64,000 nucleotides of DNA from Pyricularia pennisetigena (taxonomy: Eukaryota > Ascomycota > Sordariomycetes > Magnaporthales > Pyriculariaceae). The DNA lies in assembly GCF_004337985.1 (NCBI RefSeq), contig NC_043741.1, positions 6,387,302-6,451,301 on the forward strand. The letters run 5' to 3'. The position numbers and the translations under genes are program-made. Positions 1 to 12,432 of this stretch are shown here, piece after piece. The first letter of the stretch is position 1, and the number at the start of each line of letters is the position of its first letter. Under the pieces are notes generated by a model. It made no database searches, was not told the DNA's origin, and worked only from the letters and a program-made list of their open reading frames with translations.

Positions 1-1735
1 AATCTCAGGGTTGGTTTGGGGCCTACCTGGTCTGGGGAAAGGTACACCTGCCCCAGCTAAGCTGCATCACATGGGGAAGGAAAGCGTTCTCCGACGTTGC
101 CGATCAGACCTAGGTCGCCCCCTGGATCATGACGGCGATATACCCACAAATAATACATTCTTTTTTTTCCGTCTTCTTCTATGAAAAGTACGTAGGACGT
201 TGTAAACGGTTGTACCGATCCTTAGTAGGCCCAGGTTTGGGCGCATTTCGGCCATCCATATTTCTGTGGGGAAACCTGACGTCATTTGCTGCGCGAACCG
301 GGGTGTCTTCGGTGCCAGTTGAGGCCAGGTTCGGGTGTGGTCCGATATAACTTGGTCTACTCGAATCGGTTTCTATCTGCTCACAATGCGTAAGGTGAGA
401 GGGTATTCTGTTTGTTGTTTGTTTGGAGTTGCGCGCTGAGCATAGATATTTTTTTTTTTTGAAGAAAAAAAATTATGACGACGTACCATGACTCTTGTTA
501 AAGGTTATTTGGGAGCTATTTTCTTCTCTGCCTTTCCAAAGAAGCAATTAACTTGACGGATAGCATATATTGGGGAACAAAGTTGTGGCGAACTTCAAGC
601 TTTTGCCATGGCCGGTAAGTGGATCCCAACGGAATCTTAGCTAATTAATCACAAGAGCTTGGCTTTTCCTCTGCATTTCTTGTTCAAACCATCACAATTC
701 CCAGCGATATTCCCGGTGGGGGCTAGATTTCTGCCATCCTCTGAGGATGCAGTATGACACTCGCTATTTTGACCTACTCCACCCAGTATCAACGCCGCAC
801 AAATACTTGGTTGCAATTTCCCCGTATTTTCCATACTGCGAAAATATAGGTACGCCATAATTCTCGGATCCGCGCCCAAAGGAAACATTCCGTCTTTTCT
901 CGTCCAGCACAAATACAAATGACCAGGCGGCCTGCCCTAAGGTACCGAAATGAGGGGAAGTGAGCGAGCGGGGCTTATTTATGATGAGAACTGGTGGATA
1001 ACTCGAGATCCCTCCAGGTACTTGCATAATACTTTTTCTATCTAATCAGCACTAATTAGTCTAGTTCCCTAGCAATATCCCACAATTGCTGGCGAGCGCC
1101 TCGATTTCCCCAAATCCCGCAGCAACCCTGTCAACGGTGCCCATGGGGCGCCAGATATTGCTACCTGGTGAAAAGTGAAAAGTGAAAAGTGGGATCTGAC
1201 ATCATCTGCCGTGGCCGCGGTTCAGGAAGATGAGAGGAAAGCGGGGGACGGCCCAGTAACAAAGTCGAGCCAAATAATCTGTGTCATGGAAAGAAAACCT
1301 CCGGTTCAACTGATCTTCACGGCACGTGGCCAGCAGAAGTGCAGAATGTACCTGCTGATTACGGCTTGTTTTTCATACATTAAAAACGCTGAAAACTAAA
1401 GGGCCGTCTTTATAATCATGTAGTTAATGCTAGTGCTGGCCAGTCAAACGTGACCCAAGTTGTAATTATTCCTAGGAGTGAAGCAATACAAATATATGGG
1501 AGGCTCAGGATGAGGGTACGAGGAGTTCGGGTTGGAGGGTAGATAGGGGTATACGATGGACAATATAACATTGAACACGGCCATTTGGCAACTACTGCAA
1601 TATAAGATCGGCATCCTGCCTAAGACCGACTGCTTGTAAACTGTCTCAAAATCTAACATATTACATATGCAAGTAGAAAAGCATACATAGCATATCTTGG
1701 AAGATAGAACTCAAAAAATGCCTATGCTGCAAAAG
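1..1735. other. Intergenic, no gene recognised
   Basis: Both strands carry only short open frames with no recognisable protein character. The one visible structure is three tandem copies of a GTGAAAA unit at about 1169-1189. It is probably flanking sequence of the minus-strand gene that ends at 1736. Confidence 0.5.
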
Positions 1736-3775
1736 TCAGGCCTCCCTTTTCCGGAGATACTCATCCCACGTCGGTCCACCCCTTGTGTGTTCCACATCTA
1801 GCGCTGCCTTGGGACGCCTCAGAAGAGACGATGCATTTGCTGGGGGTTCTTCTTGACTCGAATCCCAATATCGCTTCTGGGTCGTTTCTGCTCTGCGGTA
1901 TGAGCCAGACCCTCTAGGCGTTGAGTCGCCATAATCACTTTCTAAAGGTGTGAGTGGATTTGACATCTGCTTCGAAGCGTCGCAGTACTGTTTTTCTCGT
2001 TCACGCCGAGGAAATATGTCCCGAATAGTCACAACCTGCGCTGCTGACAAGGTAGGCAGCACACATTCCACCGAAAATAGACCATAAGTGCCGGGTGTGG
2101 ACAGAAAGCTGCGCGTATCTCTTAGTTGCGGTGCCTGGTCTGATCCATTCAGAAGAGGCTTCCCTCGAGTTACGGTAATAGCTGAATGGCTATGTCGCCG
2201 GGAATCCGGGCTTCGCTGTATCGTGTTTCCCACTGGCAGTGGAGGGAGCTGCGCTTCAGAAGCAGTCCCTGCAGGTAATGAGTGGTGACATGTACCCCTT
2301 GGCTCATCTGCTTGAGACTGGCGTGTCAAGTACGAAGATGCAGGATACTCTGTCGGACTGGAAGCTGGCGATTCTAATATTTCCTGGCCTATATGCATAG
2401 ACTTGGACGTGTATCTCAGCACGCTATCGTGTGGCGAAGGCTCAGGGCTACGTACACTTCTGCCCGGGAACGATGGCGTGGTGGGTGACAGTCCTAAGTG
2501 TGCTGGCGTTAATGGCGAAGCTGATATGGTCTCCTCGGTAAAGTCGTCTAATGCCTCGTCAAGAAGCTTCCGTGCGTTGTTATCCGGATATCTTGGCAGC
2601 GCATGCCTAGATATCTTACATGGCATCCTCTCCAGCTTTCCGTCGTGCATGTTGGTGATGTTGACTGGAATGGCCAAGACCACATCAGAAAGTCTTTGAA
2701 ACTCCTCGTTAGGGTATGCTTGCAGGTTGGCAAGTAGCCATCGAGCAAAGCCCTTGACATAAGTGCAGGGACAGATGGTCGTGACCTGGCATCCTTTTGA
2801 GTGAGGTGATACTGGCAACCGAGACTGTGGTAATGAGTAACACTTGTCAGTTTCTTTGCATGCTAGCTCAACAAAGGATAACTCACTCGTCATCAAGATC
2901 AGCAACTCTATCATGGACAAAGCTCGTCGTGATGTTTGCATCGAAAATTTCTAGAAGTCCTATGAGAACTGAACACAAGTGGCATAGCAGTCTATCGCTT
3001 TGCTCAAGCATTCTTTACTCACTTGGAAAGGGAAAGATTTCTCGTGGAAGGCGATGCTGGCCATAAAAACGGCACAGTTTCTCTGGTGTAATAACGATAC
3101 TTTGCTGTGGTTCATATTCGAGTATCTGCATCAAGGACTGTTAGCCTAGCCAGCTACCAGGACGTCTACATTATATGTTTATCTGAAGCTAGTCGTGATG
3201 CCTCACAATATGATCTGCAATACTTCGGAGCAGCTCATCTGCCCGCTTTGTATGGCTTCCTGTTTTGTCAAAGAGGACACCCCATCTCTCATCAACCAAG
3301 CTTGGCTCCAAAGGGGTAACTGCCTGAGTCGGCCCTTGCCCATTGTTAACGCCGCTCAGTGACCGATGGCCAAACTGGTCATGTGCTTTCAGGAATGTTT
3401 CCACCGCACTAGATCTACTTGTCAGAGGTAATTGAGGGGAGGATGAAGTGGCTGCATCACTTCCATATGCGGTTTCTGGGAGCAAAGATTTGAGGACGTT
3501 TGCGACTGTGGACGCGTCAGAATGTACCTCTGTTTTGAGGGAGTTGATAGAGAATCGAGCACTTGCTTTCCTGCCTCATTATCTCTCGTAGTTGGCCTGC
3601 TGAAATAACCGTAATATCATACCGATCTGCGAATCTCTCATCAGATTCTGCGGCGAGCACTTTAGGTGGGCGAGGTGGAGTTGAGTTGAGCGCTGTCAGT
3701 GGAGGTGTTGTTATTTCGGCTGATTCTGGGTCAACTTCAGCACTGAGGTTTTTCTCATCAGAAGAGCTTCCATGT
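1736..3775 (-). CDS. DUF7514-domain protein, frame-disrupted (possible pseudogene)
   Basis: The function is unknown. The segment order is that of the fungal DUF7514 family as I remember it: DERWGVLFD near 3285, then ADHI joined to ILEYEPQQSIVITPEKL near 3100, then DLGCQYHL near 2815, then GFARWLLANLQAYPNEE near 2730, and a long Ser/Pro-rich tail to the stop at 1736. Exons inferred on the minus strand are about 3775-3623, 3570-3207, 3125-3023, 2959-2887 and 2824-1736, with introns of 52 to 81 nt having normal GTRNGN donors and AG acceptors. Two oddities are visible. The start exon cannot be found, because the 3775 exon has no in-frame ATG and a stop lies just upstream. Inside the last exon the frame that follows from splicing (DLGCQYHL...SVPAL) is not the frame of YVKGFARW; they differ by one base near 2760-2800. 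It is therefore either a decayed gene or carries a sequencing indel. Confidence 0.6.
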
Positions 3776-4675
3776 CTTTAGCAGAAGACCTAAGGCTCTT
3801 CCCCTGTATGAGCTGCCATTGTTCCGGTCCCCATTGTGCACATTTTTGTTGAAAGGTTGGGTATTGAGGACGAAGAACTAGACGGAGCAGGATGATCAAA
3901 CGGGACGATTAGGCGAGCAGGAAAGAGGCATGGATTTGACAGTCGTTTTTATGGACTGGCCAGGCCCGGCTGAAGCAGCTCATTGCAGTCATGACCATGA
4001 TCAGTCTTCTCATATGTACACAACAGCAGAGGGGTGGTATATCCCATTAACCTCATTCGTGTGCTTTACGCCCGTAATTTTAGCCTCCGGGAACGTGTAG
4101 TACAGGCAGCCTTGCCAGTGGCGACCGGCGAGCAGTTCAGGTCCGGGCAATGGTGTGTATGCAGCTAAGATGGGCACCTAGATCGGCGGATTCGGGGGCC
4201 GCAGCTGAGTTGTAGGGTGGAATGGTGTTTATTGGCGAAACCACATGTAACCGTTTTGCAATGTCATTGGAAGGTATACAAACTCAAAAAGCATCGCAAT
4301 CATACTGCCTGATATGTGTAGCAAAGGCCAGACTAGATGGTTCGCATCAAAGGTGCCAATGTAAGATTTTAGGCATCCATCTACTGTAGATGCAAATTCA
4401 TTATTTCCCAAGAGTCAAGTCTTACCGGCATTGTACCTCTGAGGTCAAGGAAGGTATCACCCGCACTCCTTTCCTGTTGTAATTTCTCCTACCCATTCAT
4501 CTTGCGCTTATCCATCGCCTGTTTTTTCCCCAGCTCTTCAACTGGTTCGACTTCACAACTCGCCTACATCTACAGACTGAGATATTTCTGAGACATTCTT
4601 ACCCGCTCAGACCAAGACCTGAAGGCGAGCGACACTCTCACTCTGCCCTGAGAAACGCTGCCATTGCAAGCCACC
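3776..4675. promoter_or_regulatory. Divergent intergenic region between DUF7514 and Stc1-domain genes
   Basis: About 0.9 kb separates two genes that point away from each other. The part nearest the plus-strand start (about 4480-4670) is pyrimidine-rich and lacks ATG codons, as expected of a fungal 5' leader. The missing first exon of the minus-strand gene probably also lies here. No specific binding site was recognised. Confidence 0.35.
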
Positions 4676-5651
4676 ATGACGAGAAAAAGCTACTCTTCTG
4701 TGACGAGTGCCGCATCCACGACTAGTACCCAGCAGCCACCGCCAGGCCGCAAGAATTAGTAAGTTCACATCTCGTTCAGCCTGCCACCTGCTTTCACCGT
4801 GCCTTCCTCGTACAATAGATAGATCCTCTAGCTATTGCATACGTCTCTCTACTCACCCATCTCTGTTAACCAATACCGAAAATGTCACAGGGTATTCTGC
4901 ACCAATGGCTCCCACTGGGCACCGCGAGGAGACTTTTCCAAGTCTCAGCTTCAAAAGTGGCATGGGGGCTTTGGCGAAACCAAGATTTCATGCTCCAAGC
5001 ACACCAGTCTCGCCGCCGCAGAGCTGCGCTGCACCGGCCCATGCGGTCGTGTTCTTGCCGTCACTTGCTTCTCGAAGAATCAGCGCTCTGCCGGTGGAAG
5101 CCAGGTATGGACGAGATTGCAGCTTTCCCGCGACACACCTGATCAGAACAGTATACTCATTTCTTTCTTCCTACAGGAGTGCCTTGATTGCGTCGCCTGG
5201 GGCCTCAGCCAAGAGCCCGGCCATACTGTTCTCGCTACCGTAGACGTCAATCAGACTCAGGAAGAGGCCTGTCGGGACCTGCTCTCTCGTGAAGCCCCCA
5301 GAAACAGGGCGCTTCAAATCGATGACGGCAACCAGAGAGCGTTGACATTTGAGACCATGAGCTCAACTGCCTCAATGACCAGCGACACGAGTTTTGCTAC
5401 TACTACTGCGTCTCGTGCTTCCTCTTATAGCATGGGACCCTGGGCCCGCCCGGTACGTTTACCTATATTGATAACCAAAGAGAAAACTCTCTGGTCGGTG
5501 TGATCTAACAGCATCGCAGACTCAACGCAAGACGGAATGGATGGTTCCTACTTACCTTCAGGAGGTCCGAGATGGTCGTGCCCCTGCCAGGCCTCCACCT
5601 CTGATCCCGGAGGAGGCCTACGACAGCGACGGTTCTATTGACTATTGCTGA
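4676..5651 (+). CDS. Stc1-domain (LIM-like zinc finger) protein, stop codon at first exon junction
   Basis: Exons are 4676-4758, 4891-5104, 5177-5452 and 5520-5651 (705 nt, frame closed). Exons 2-3 encode a clear Stc1 domain: RVFCTNGSHW, then FSKSQLQKW, KISCSKHT, ELRCTGPCGR, FSKNQRS and ECLDC, which supply the paired cysteines/histidine of a LIM-like zinc finger. The C-terminal half is Ser/Thr-rich and ends in an acidic tail. In fission yeast Stc1 links Argonaute/RITS to the Clr4 methyltransferase complex. Many filamentous-fungus proteins share only the domain, so that role is not shown here. The ATG at 4676 is the first in a clean leader, with context CCACC, and the donor GTAAGT is perfect. 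However, the spliced codon 28 is TA|G, a stop. Either the N-terminus is built differently, or the base is wrong, or the gene is damaged. The domain call is firm; the start is not. Confidence 0.7.
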
Positions 5652-6088
5652 GCGAGGGTTCGAGTCCAGCTTTTTTGCCTGCTAGGAGCTGCTGTTGCGC
5701 CTTGTTCTCATGGAATCCTTTGTTCTCATTGATTTTCTCGTTGAGTTTTGCAGTTGACCCGTAGCGAGATGATTAGATAGACGCTAAGAAACGAGATTTC
5801 TCAACTGAACTCAACCAAGAAAGAGTTGTGAGAAATTGACAGGGGCAAGCATATTGCCATTGCTCTACCCTGACTATCCAATAGGCCTCTACCTCATCAT
5901 ATGCACCGTAACCGTCCATAATAAACCCAAGCAAACGATTGTACATACATAGATAAAGGCATATCAGCCAGCCTCATACGGTCTTGGGTATCATCAAAGT
6001 CATGACAGAAAAGAAGAGGCACAAAGACTATCAAACAATGTCTGCAAAAAAAAAAAAAAAAAAAAAAAAAGCAATATCATTCCTTCAA
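5652..6088. other. Convergent 3' intergenic region with A25 tract
   Basis: This is the 3' flank shared by the plus-strand Stc1-domain gene and the minus-strand coiled-coil gene. It contains a run of 25 A residues at 6046-6070. No gene is visible. Confidence 0.45.
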
Positions 6089-7971
6089 CTATTCCCCACA
6101 CCGTCTGACTCCCATTGGTGAACTCAGCGAAGACCCGCGGCTGAGTCGAAACGATGAGGTCATGGAAGATCCGCGCGTGATGCGGATCGGGGAGGAGTTG
6201 ATTGTCATGGTCGTCATGGCCGTGCTCGTCATACTAGAGTCGTCGGTGGTTCGAAAGCTGCTGTTCCGGCTCCTACGCTCACGCCACCGGCTCTTGACCG
6301 TTTCAAACTCGGCCTTCCAATTGTCTATACTTTCTGTGAGCTCGGGATCTCGGTCTTCACCGCTGCGCTCCGGGATTTGAAGCTCGATTGCCCTGAGCTG
6401 AAGGCGGAGGTGGGTGAGCTCAGACTCGTTCTCGCGAACATCTTCCTCGCTGTGCGTTGGCAAAGTCGGGTCAAGTTAGCGAGGTTACCGTAGGAGTCGC
6501 TAGAGAAATTCTTACAGTTCGTCCACATGTTGTTGTAGCCCAGCCATTCTGTCAGCATTCCTTTCTTGCCCCTCGACAAAAGATTCATATATATGCTGTA
6601 GTAGCAAAGATATTGTCAGTGAGGCGCTCAGCTAAGTCGAATGGTGAGGTTCAAGAGTGAGAGAACCACAGCCTAGAAAATGCTTACATCTAACTCTTGT
6701 CGACGAGCGTACAAGGACTTTGCCATGGATTCCAGCTGTACACAAAGTTTCTCAGCTTCGGCCACGACGAGTGCTGCTACATCGTCAGGAGGCTGGCGAG
6801 GTGGATCTGGAGATGGCACTGCCGCTGGAGTACGCGGTTTCGGCGTGGCCAGAGAGTCCGAAGCTGAATTTACTGCTTCCTTGAGACTCTGAAGCTGATC
6901 GTAGGCGTCGAGCTTGGGGCTCGAAACTTTGCTCGGTGTTCGGGATGGTGTATGACTTTCGACATATTCCTCCAAGCCAGAGGCGGCCTCTGCGATTCGC
7001 GATATTTCGGCACGGTTAAGGACGCTAGCCTCAGTGCCATCGTCACTTTGCTCGCCCTTGGCATGCGCGTCATCATCCATCTCGGAATCAGTGAAGGCCT
7101 CCCGCATTGGTTTCCAAGAAGTCATTGAGGGATAAAGGCCCAAAGTGTGCTTCAAAGGCCTCCGGGGCCAGCTCGGTGGACACTTTTTGCCGACTATCTC
7201 GTGAATAGCGAGAATGTTTTCGTGAATAGCCTGCAAGTCGGTGACATCAAGATTGTCGCCAGCGCCGGTGATTAGGTAGTGCAGCACACGCCATGTCGAA
7301 TCTGCAACGACGCCTTTGTAGCCTGGCGCCACCTTGGAAACATCTAGAAGATCCGAGGCCGCCCTGATGGTGGAAAGGTCAAAGGTAGGGCTGACATCGT
7401 CCGGACCTTCCTGGTCCAACGGCCCCGGTGCGTCGGGCTCCGCTGGGTACTCAATTCCGTGCTCGTCGTCCAGGGAGCTCAGGTTGAGGCTAGCGATGCT
7501 ACTAACGCTCGCTGGCCTGAAGTTTGGGCTGAGGATGCCAAACTGAGTTTCGGTGGCGCCCGGAGAAAGCAACGGAGGAGAAAAGTAGCGTCGCGGAGGC
7601 GACTTTTGTGATTTGATGCCCAGAAAATTCATCGAGGACGCCGGCGGGCTGTGAGCGCGTTTGAGAATGTAATTGCTGTTTCCATGGTCCTTTGGCGATG
7701 GAGACGGCGACGGCGAGTGGTTTGCCTCGAGAAGATTGGATGAGGTTCGCGGCGAGAATGATACGGTTCGCTTTGTCCCAACCGTCGCACTTCGCTGCCG
7801 TTGAAAGGCTTCAGAAGAATGATGTCTCGGGACGGAATGCCTGAGACCCGCTTTAACGTCATGGCGGGGAGCTTTCCTTTCAGAAGGGCTTGGGGTTGGT
7901 GTAAGGTCGCTGTGGAAGTTTAGCTTTAAACCGTCGCAATCGCGTGACCTCAACCATGAGTTTCCCGACAT
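6089..7971 (-). CDS. Uncharacterised Ser/Pro-rich protein with C-terminal coiled coil
   Basis: I do not recognise a named family. Three exons (7971-6688, 6595-6516, 6449-6089) join in frame to give 574 aa. The first 200 or so residues are Ser/Pro-rich and basic (many SPSPSP-type runs, possible kinase sites). A folded-looking middle part follows (GYKGVVADSTWRVLHYL..., then IHENILAIHEIVGKK). The C-terminal 170 residues are rich in Glu/Leu/Arg heptads (YARRQELDHIYESFVEGQ, LQQHVDELEEDVREN) and predict a coiled coil, ending in a Ser/Thr-rich tail. The open frame extends upstream to 8166 only without an ATG, so the first Met (7971, context AGC before ATG) is chosen. The layout suggests a scaffold or cytoskeletal adaptor, but that is inference from composition. 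Confidence 0.7.
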
Positions 7972-9707
7972 GCTGCTGCCCTCCTCCTCCAAAGTACCGG
8001 TAGATAAGTAACAGGAACTGCTAATAAGCGGAGAGCCATGTGATGGATGTTTTGCCGCACGACTGGTCAAATATGTTCTAGGGGTAGTTGCGGTGAGAAC
8101 AGTGCATGGGTACGGAACCCCGAAGGGGACGTTAGTCTGTGGAGCACAGGAGTGTTTCGGCGTCACTCTCCCTGTTCGCAGACCCAGAGCCTAATAAGGA
8201 CGGTTCATGCAATAAAATAGAACCGTTCTCCACACAGCTCTATATATGGTCGACCGTTATGGGCCGCGATCCCGAACTTTTGACCGATGAAAGGAAGTAA
8301 TTACCGTGCAAGTTGGGTTGATCAGAGCCCAAAAAAATGAGATGCGAGTGAGTTGTCGAACCAGAAAATGGCTTTTGGTGATTGCTGTACTGAACAGAAC
8401 CCCCACCGTCTGAGTTTACTCCGCACAAAGAACTGCATACGTGTCGTACTGTGCCATAACTAGTCCAAAGCCTCAGCGTGGTAACAAAGCGAATCGGAGT
8501 TTTTCTCTTTCATTTCATCTCAATAAGCGTGTGACTCGGTACTGTGTTCCTCTCTCTCTCACACACACAATTACAAACCTACTTCAGCTTCAAGGAGCAA
8601 CAAGGAGCAACCATGAGCTAAGAGCAGCCCGGTTTGGCACATGCTTTTTAGCGACAAGATGAGACAGGGGATGTCAATCGATAATCCAGCATAAAAACGC
8701 TTGCTACGGTATTACCAGGTTGGCAAGTTGGGGTATGACAATGTGCAAACGTACTTGGTTTCTTAACCTAGGATTTTCCTACCTGATAACTTGGTACGAC
8801 TCGCCGTCGTCGGTTTGTGGGATGTTAGAGATTCGGCTGGGATGAAAAGAAAAACCTACAGAGCGGGCCTATGTTATTCGATACGGGAGCTAAGGCAGGT
8901 TAATAACGAATTACACATAGCCCTATCTGCGCATTGAAATATCAACCAACGTACCATGCATGTCTGGCACGAGTGGCGTGCCAGTAGGAAACATTTTTTT
9001 GTGTCAATGATGTTCCCCTCCAATGTGTTTCTCAATTCCGCAAGCTCCGAGCAGCTATTACTTTGGAGCCGAGCTGGGCCGACAGTGGTCGAGGGGTAGC
9101 TACACTATAGCAACAAACTCGCTGTTTAGATTCTAGATTGATCAGGTTAAAGCGTACCGTGTCTTTATTCCTGTCTGCTGTCAAAGTCATCTCAATTCAA
9201 TCTGTGCTAGGTACCTGTTTATGGCCACGAGTTAAGAAAAAAAAAAAAAAAAAAAAAAAGCACAACGAAGAGAAAGTGGTAACTGGGGTCAAGCTCATCG
9301 TCTCCCACTCGCCCGAGCTACCGTTGCGTCATTAGCTCGTGCACACGCCGTGTCTCCGCGAATTTGCAAGCATCAAATCCATTTCCTCACGGAGTACCTA
9401 GCCTCGGCCTCGGCACATCCCATCCCACCTAACTGCTATTCTAGGCCATCGACCTCAGCCGCCGCTAACCAGCAATTTGAGTCACAAGGTGCTGAAGCAC
9501 ATTTCGGGGTCTTTTTTTTTCTGGAGTTTTGTGAAAAGAAAACCTAGGCTCGCCCATTGTTTTGCGCAACAGTATTTCATTGCCATCACCGCAGACCAGG
9601 TCATCTAATTTTGTCGGCCTACACTACATAATCAATCGTCTCGCCCAGGCCGGGAACCGTCACAACTGGGCGCCTGCCCCTGGACGAGCGATTCGCCTGC
9701 GTTCAAG
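7972..9707. promoter_or_regulatory. Divergent intergenic region, 1.7 kb
   Basis: This separates two genes transcribed away from each other (coiled-coil protein and mitochondrial kinase). It holds an A23 run at 9237-9259 and a short CT/CA-rich patch near 8551-8571. No coding sequence or RNA gene was recognised. Confidence 0.4.
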
Positions 9708-11295
9708 ATGTCGTGGAAGAAGACGGAAAGGTTGATGGACACCATCAGGCATTATGCCAAGTTCCCAGCGACCGGCGTGAGCTTGCGCCAGATGGTTCAG
9801 TTCGGCGAGAAGCCGTCTGTAGGCAAGTACCAGAGCCCCAGCCGTCAATTGACTTTATTTTACTGCCAGTATCTTTTTTCTTGAAGTCTTGTGCTAACTT
9901 GGCCGGCTTGCCTTGGTCCTGTAGGTACCTTGTTTCGGGCCTCTCAGTTCCTTGCCGAGGAGCTCCCAATACGCCTGGCGCATCGCGTGCACGAGTTAGA
10001 TACCTTACCAGATGGCCTGAACGAGATGCCTTCAGTAAAGAAGGTGCTGGACTGGTACGCGCAGTCGTTTGAGGTGCGTATAGATCGATCCTGGGCCCTT
10101 TGCATAGGCAAAACACTCATTTGGTCCCGACCGATTCGGCCATGACTAACATCACCAATATCCTACCTGACAGGAAATCACACAATTGCCAAGGCCAGAA
10201 CTCGACAAGTCTGTGAAGGAAAGATTATTGAAACCTGGAAGGAGTAAAACCCAACAGCTACTGTCTGAAGCAACCCCGAACCCAAGCGTAACAGAAGGCC
10301 AGTATGCCTCCCAGGCGGTGTCATTACAGAACGGCAACGGATGGAGCAAGAAGCAGCATGCCGCCAGGAGATATTTTGCTATGGTGGACGATCACGGAGA
10401 CTGGCCGCCAGAGCTGCAGCTGTACAATCAAAAATTCTCTCAGACTCTTAACAAGATCAAGAGGCGGCACGACGGCGTTGTGACGACTATGGCGCAGGGT
10501 ATCCTCGAATACAAGCGGCAGAGACAGCGCATGCAGATCGACAACAACATGCAATCCTTCCTTGACCGATTCTACATGTCTCGTATCGGCATCCGCATGC
10601 TCATTGGCCAACACATTGCCCTCACGGATCAGTCGCACTATCGCGATCCAACCTACGTCGGCATCATATGCACAAAGACCAACGTTCGCGACCTGGCGCA
10701 GGAGGCTATCGAAAATGCCCGCTTCGTCTGCGAGGACCACTACGGCTTGTTCGAGGCACCCAAGATCCAGCTCGTCTGCAACCCAAATATCAACTTCATG
10801 TACGTGCCGGGCCACCTGTCGCATATGCTGTTCGAGACCCTCAAAAACTCGCTGCGTGCCGTTGTCGAGACGCACGGCCAGGACAAGCAGGAGTTCCCCG
10901 TTACCAAAGTCATCGTCGCCGAGGGCAAGGAGGACATTACGATCAAGATCACCGATGAAGGCGGTGGCATCCCCAGGAGCGCCATACCGCTCGTCTGGAC
11001 ATATATGTACACCACCGTCGATAGCACGCCTAATCTGGACCCGGACTTCGACAAGAGCGATTTCAAAGCACCGATGGCTGGGTTTGGATACGGTCTGCCG
11101 ATCTCAAGGCTGTACGCTAGGTACTTCGGCGGTGACCTGAAGCTCATCTCTATGGAAGGGTAAGTAATGCCGCCGTATGTTGTCCTGCTCTGCAACGAAC
11201 GATGACACTAATTCCTGCAACCTCCAAATAGATACGGCACCGATGTCTACCTTCACCTCAACAGGCTGTCAAGTTCCTCTGAGCCCCTGCAATAG
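9708..11295 (+). CDS. Mitochondrial pyruvate/branched-chain alpha-keto acid dehydrogenase kinase (PDK family)
   Basis: This protein kinase phosphorylates the E1 alpha subunit of a mitochondrial 2-oxo acid dehydrogenase and switches it off. Exons 9708-9822, 9925-10073, 10174-11159 and 11232-11295 give 437 aa, the usual PDK length. The N-terminal four-helix domain shows TERLMDTIRHYAKFPATGVSL, ASQFLAEELPIRLAHRV and PSVKKVLDWYAQSFE. The GHKL ATP-binding domain has the N box (HMLFETLKNSLRAVV, about residue 304), G1 box (DEGGG, about 350) and G2 box (GFGYGLPISR, about 394). The first intron (9823-9924) is a GC-AG intron with the consensus donor GCAAGT; no GT donor restores the frame. Filamentous fungi have several paralogues, and from sequence alone I cannot say which E1 it targets. 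Confidence 0.93.
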
Positions 11296-12432
11296 GAACT
11301 CGCAGTCATGAGGGATCGACCATCCCAAGGATTGACGCTGGGACTGAAATATAAAGTACAAAAACGACTCAAGAGCATGGAAGTCGTGGAACGGAAGCAG
11401 GTCGGTGACGTTGAAAGTCTGGTCAACCGCACCTCTAGAGGATCCCACATTGGATCATACGCAGGGAAAGAAAGTGAGTTGTAAGTTGGTTGGTTGTCTA
11501 GAGATATGGTAGGTGCGGCGTGGGGGTTTTTGCCGATGACTTGGAAGAGAACCAGTTGTGTAAGGCAGCACCAGGGATGAGACCCCACTGCTCATGGGGA
11601 AGCGATATGCGGTGAACTCTCACCAGTTCTTCATTTTCATTTTCTTCCTCCTTTTTTTCTTTTCCCCTTTGGTTTTTCCTTATCTGACCCTTTTGTCCCC
11701 TTGTCCATCCTTTTTTTTTCTTTTTTTTTTTTTTTAGCCTCACTACGATGGGGTTTGTCAATAGCATGGGATACGGCGCTTGGAAGGTGTTTTCAAACCA
11801 ATGAGCAAAAAAAAGGGTTTCGGTTTTTTTGGGTGGACGGACATCTATCCAACTATTATGATGGTATAGGCCGAGTTGCTACATTCAAAGGGTCGACCCC
11901 ACAAGAGGCAGGTCTTGTATCTTACTCAGCTTTGCTGTCAGTAGAAATGTATATATATTGAATGGGTACATACTTACACAGTGTTCCTGTGTCGTATACT
12001 GGATACTCCCCTCTTTAGGTTAATGGGTAGGATTGGTCTTTAGCATATGAGCTAGACTACCCTGCAGTTTCTACTCGAACAGGAATCCATGGTTGGGAAT
12101 ACTACGGTACAAAGTTCCGGAATTGACATTGCGATTGACATACTATTCGTCATTCTGACTATTTTGCTATAAAACTATACGACAGAATTAAGGATGACAC
12201 GAGGAAAATAGGATAGTATAAACATTTATATATAAATAAAAAAAAAGCAGCCTCCCAAAGACAACGCCTCAAATATGCAAAAGACTTCACCATGTGCGCG
12301 CTCATCAAGACAGATCCCATAAAAGAGATGCATGGCAATAGTAGAAAACCATGAAAAGACAAAAGACACAAGGAAAAATAGCGATAAACAACGACAAAGG
12401 AGAAAAGTCTAAAAGGATAAGAAAATCGATCA
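11296..12432. other. Convergent 3' intergenic region
   Basis: This lies between the stop codons of the convergent kinase and lyase genes. It contains interrupted T runs at 11711-11719 and 11721-11735. No gene is visible. Confidence 0.4.

Noticed and set aside
7972..8166. N-terminal extension of the coiled-coil protein
   Set aside because: There is no ATG in this stretch; it would need a GTG start, which is not expected in a fungus.
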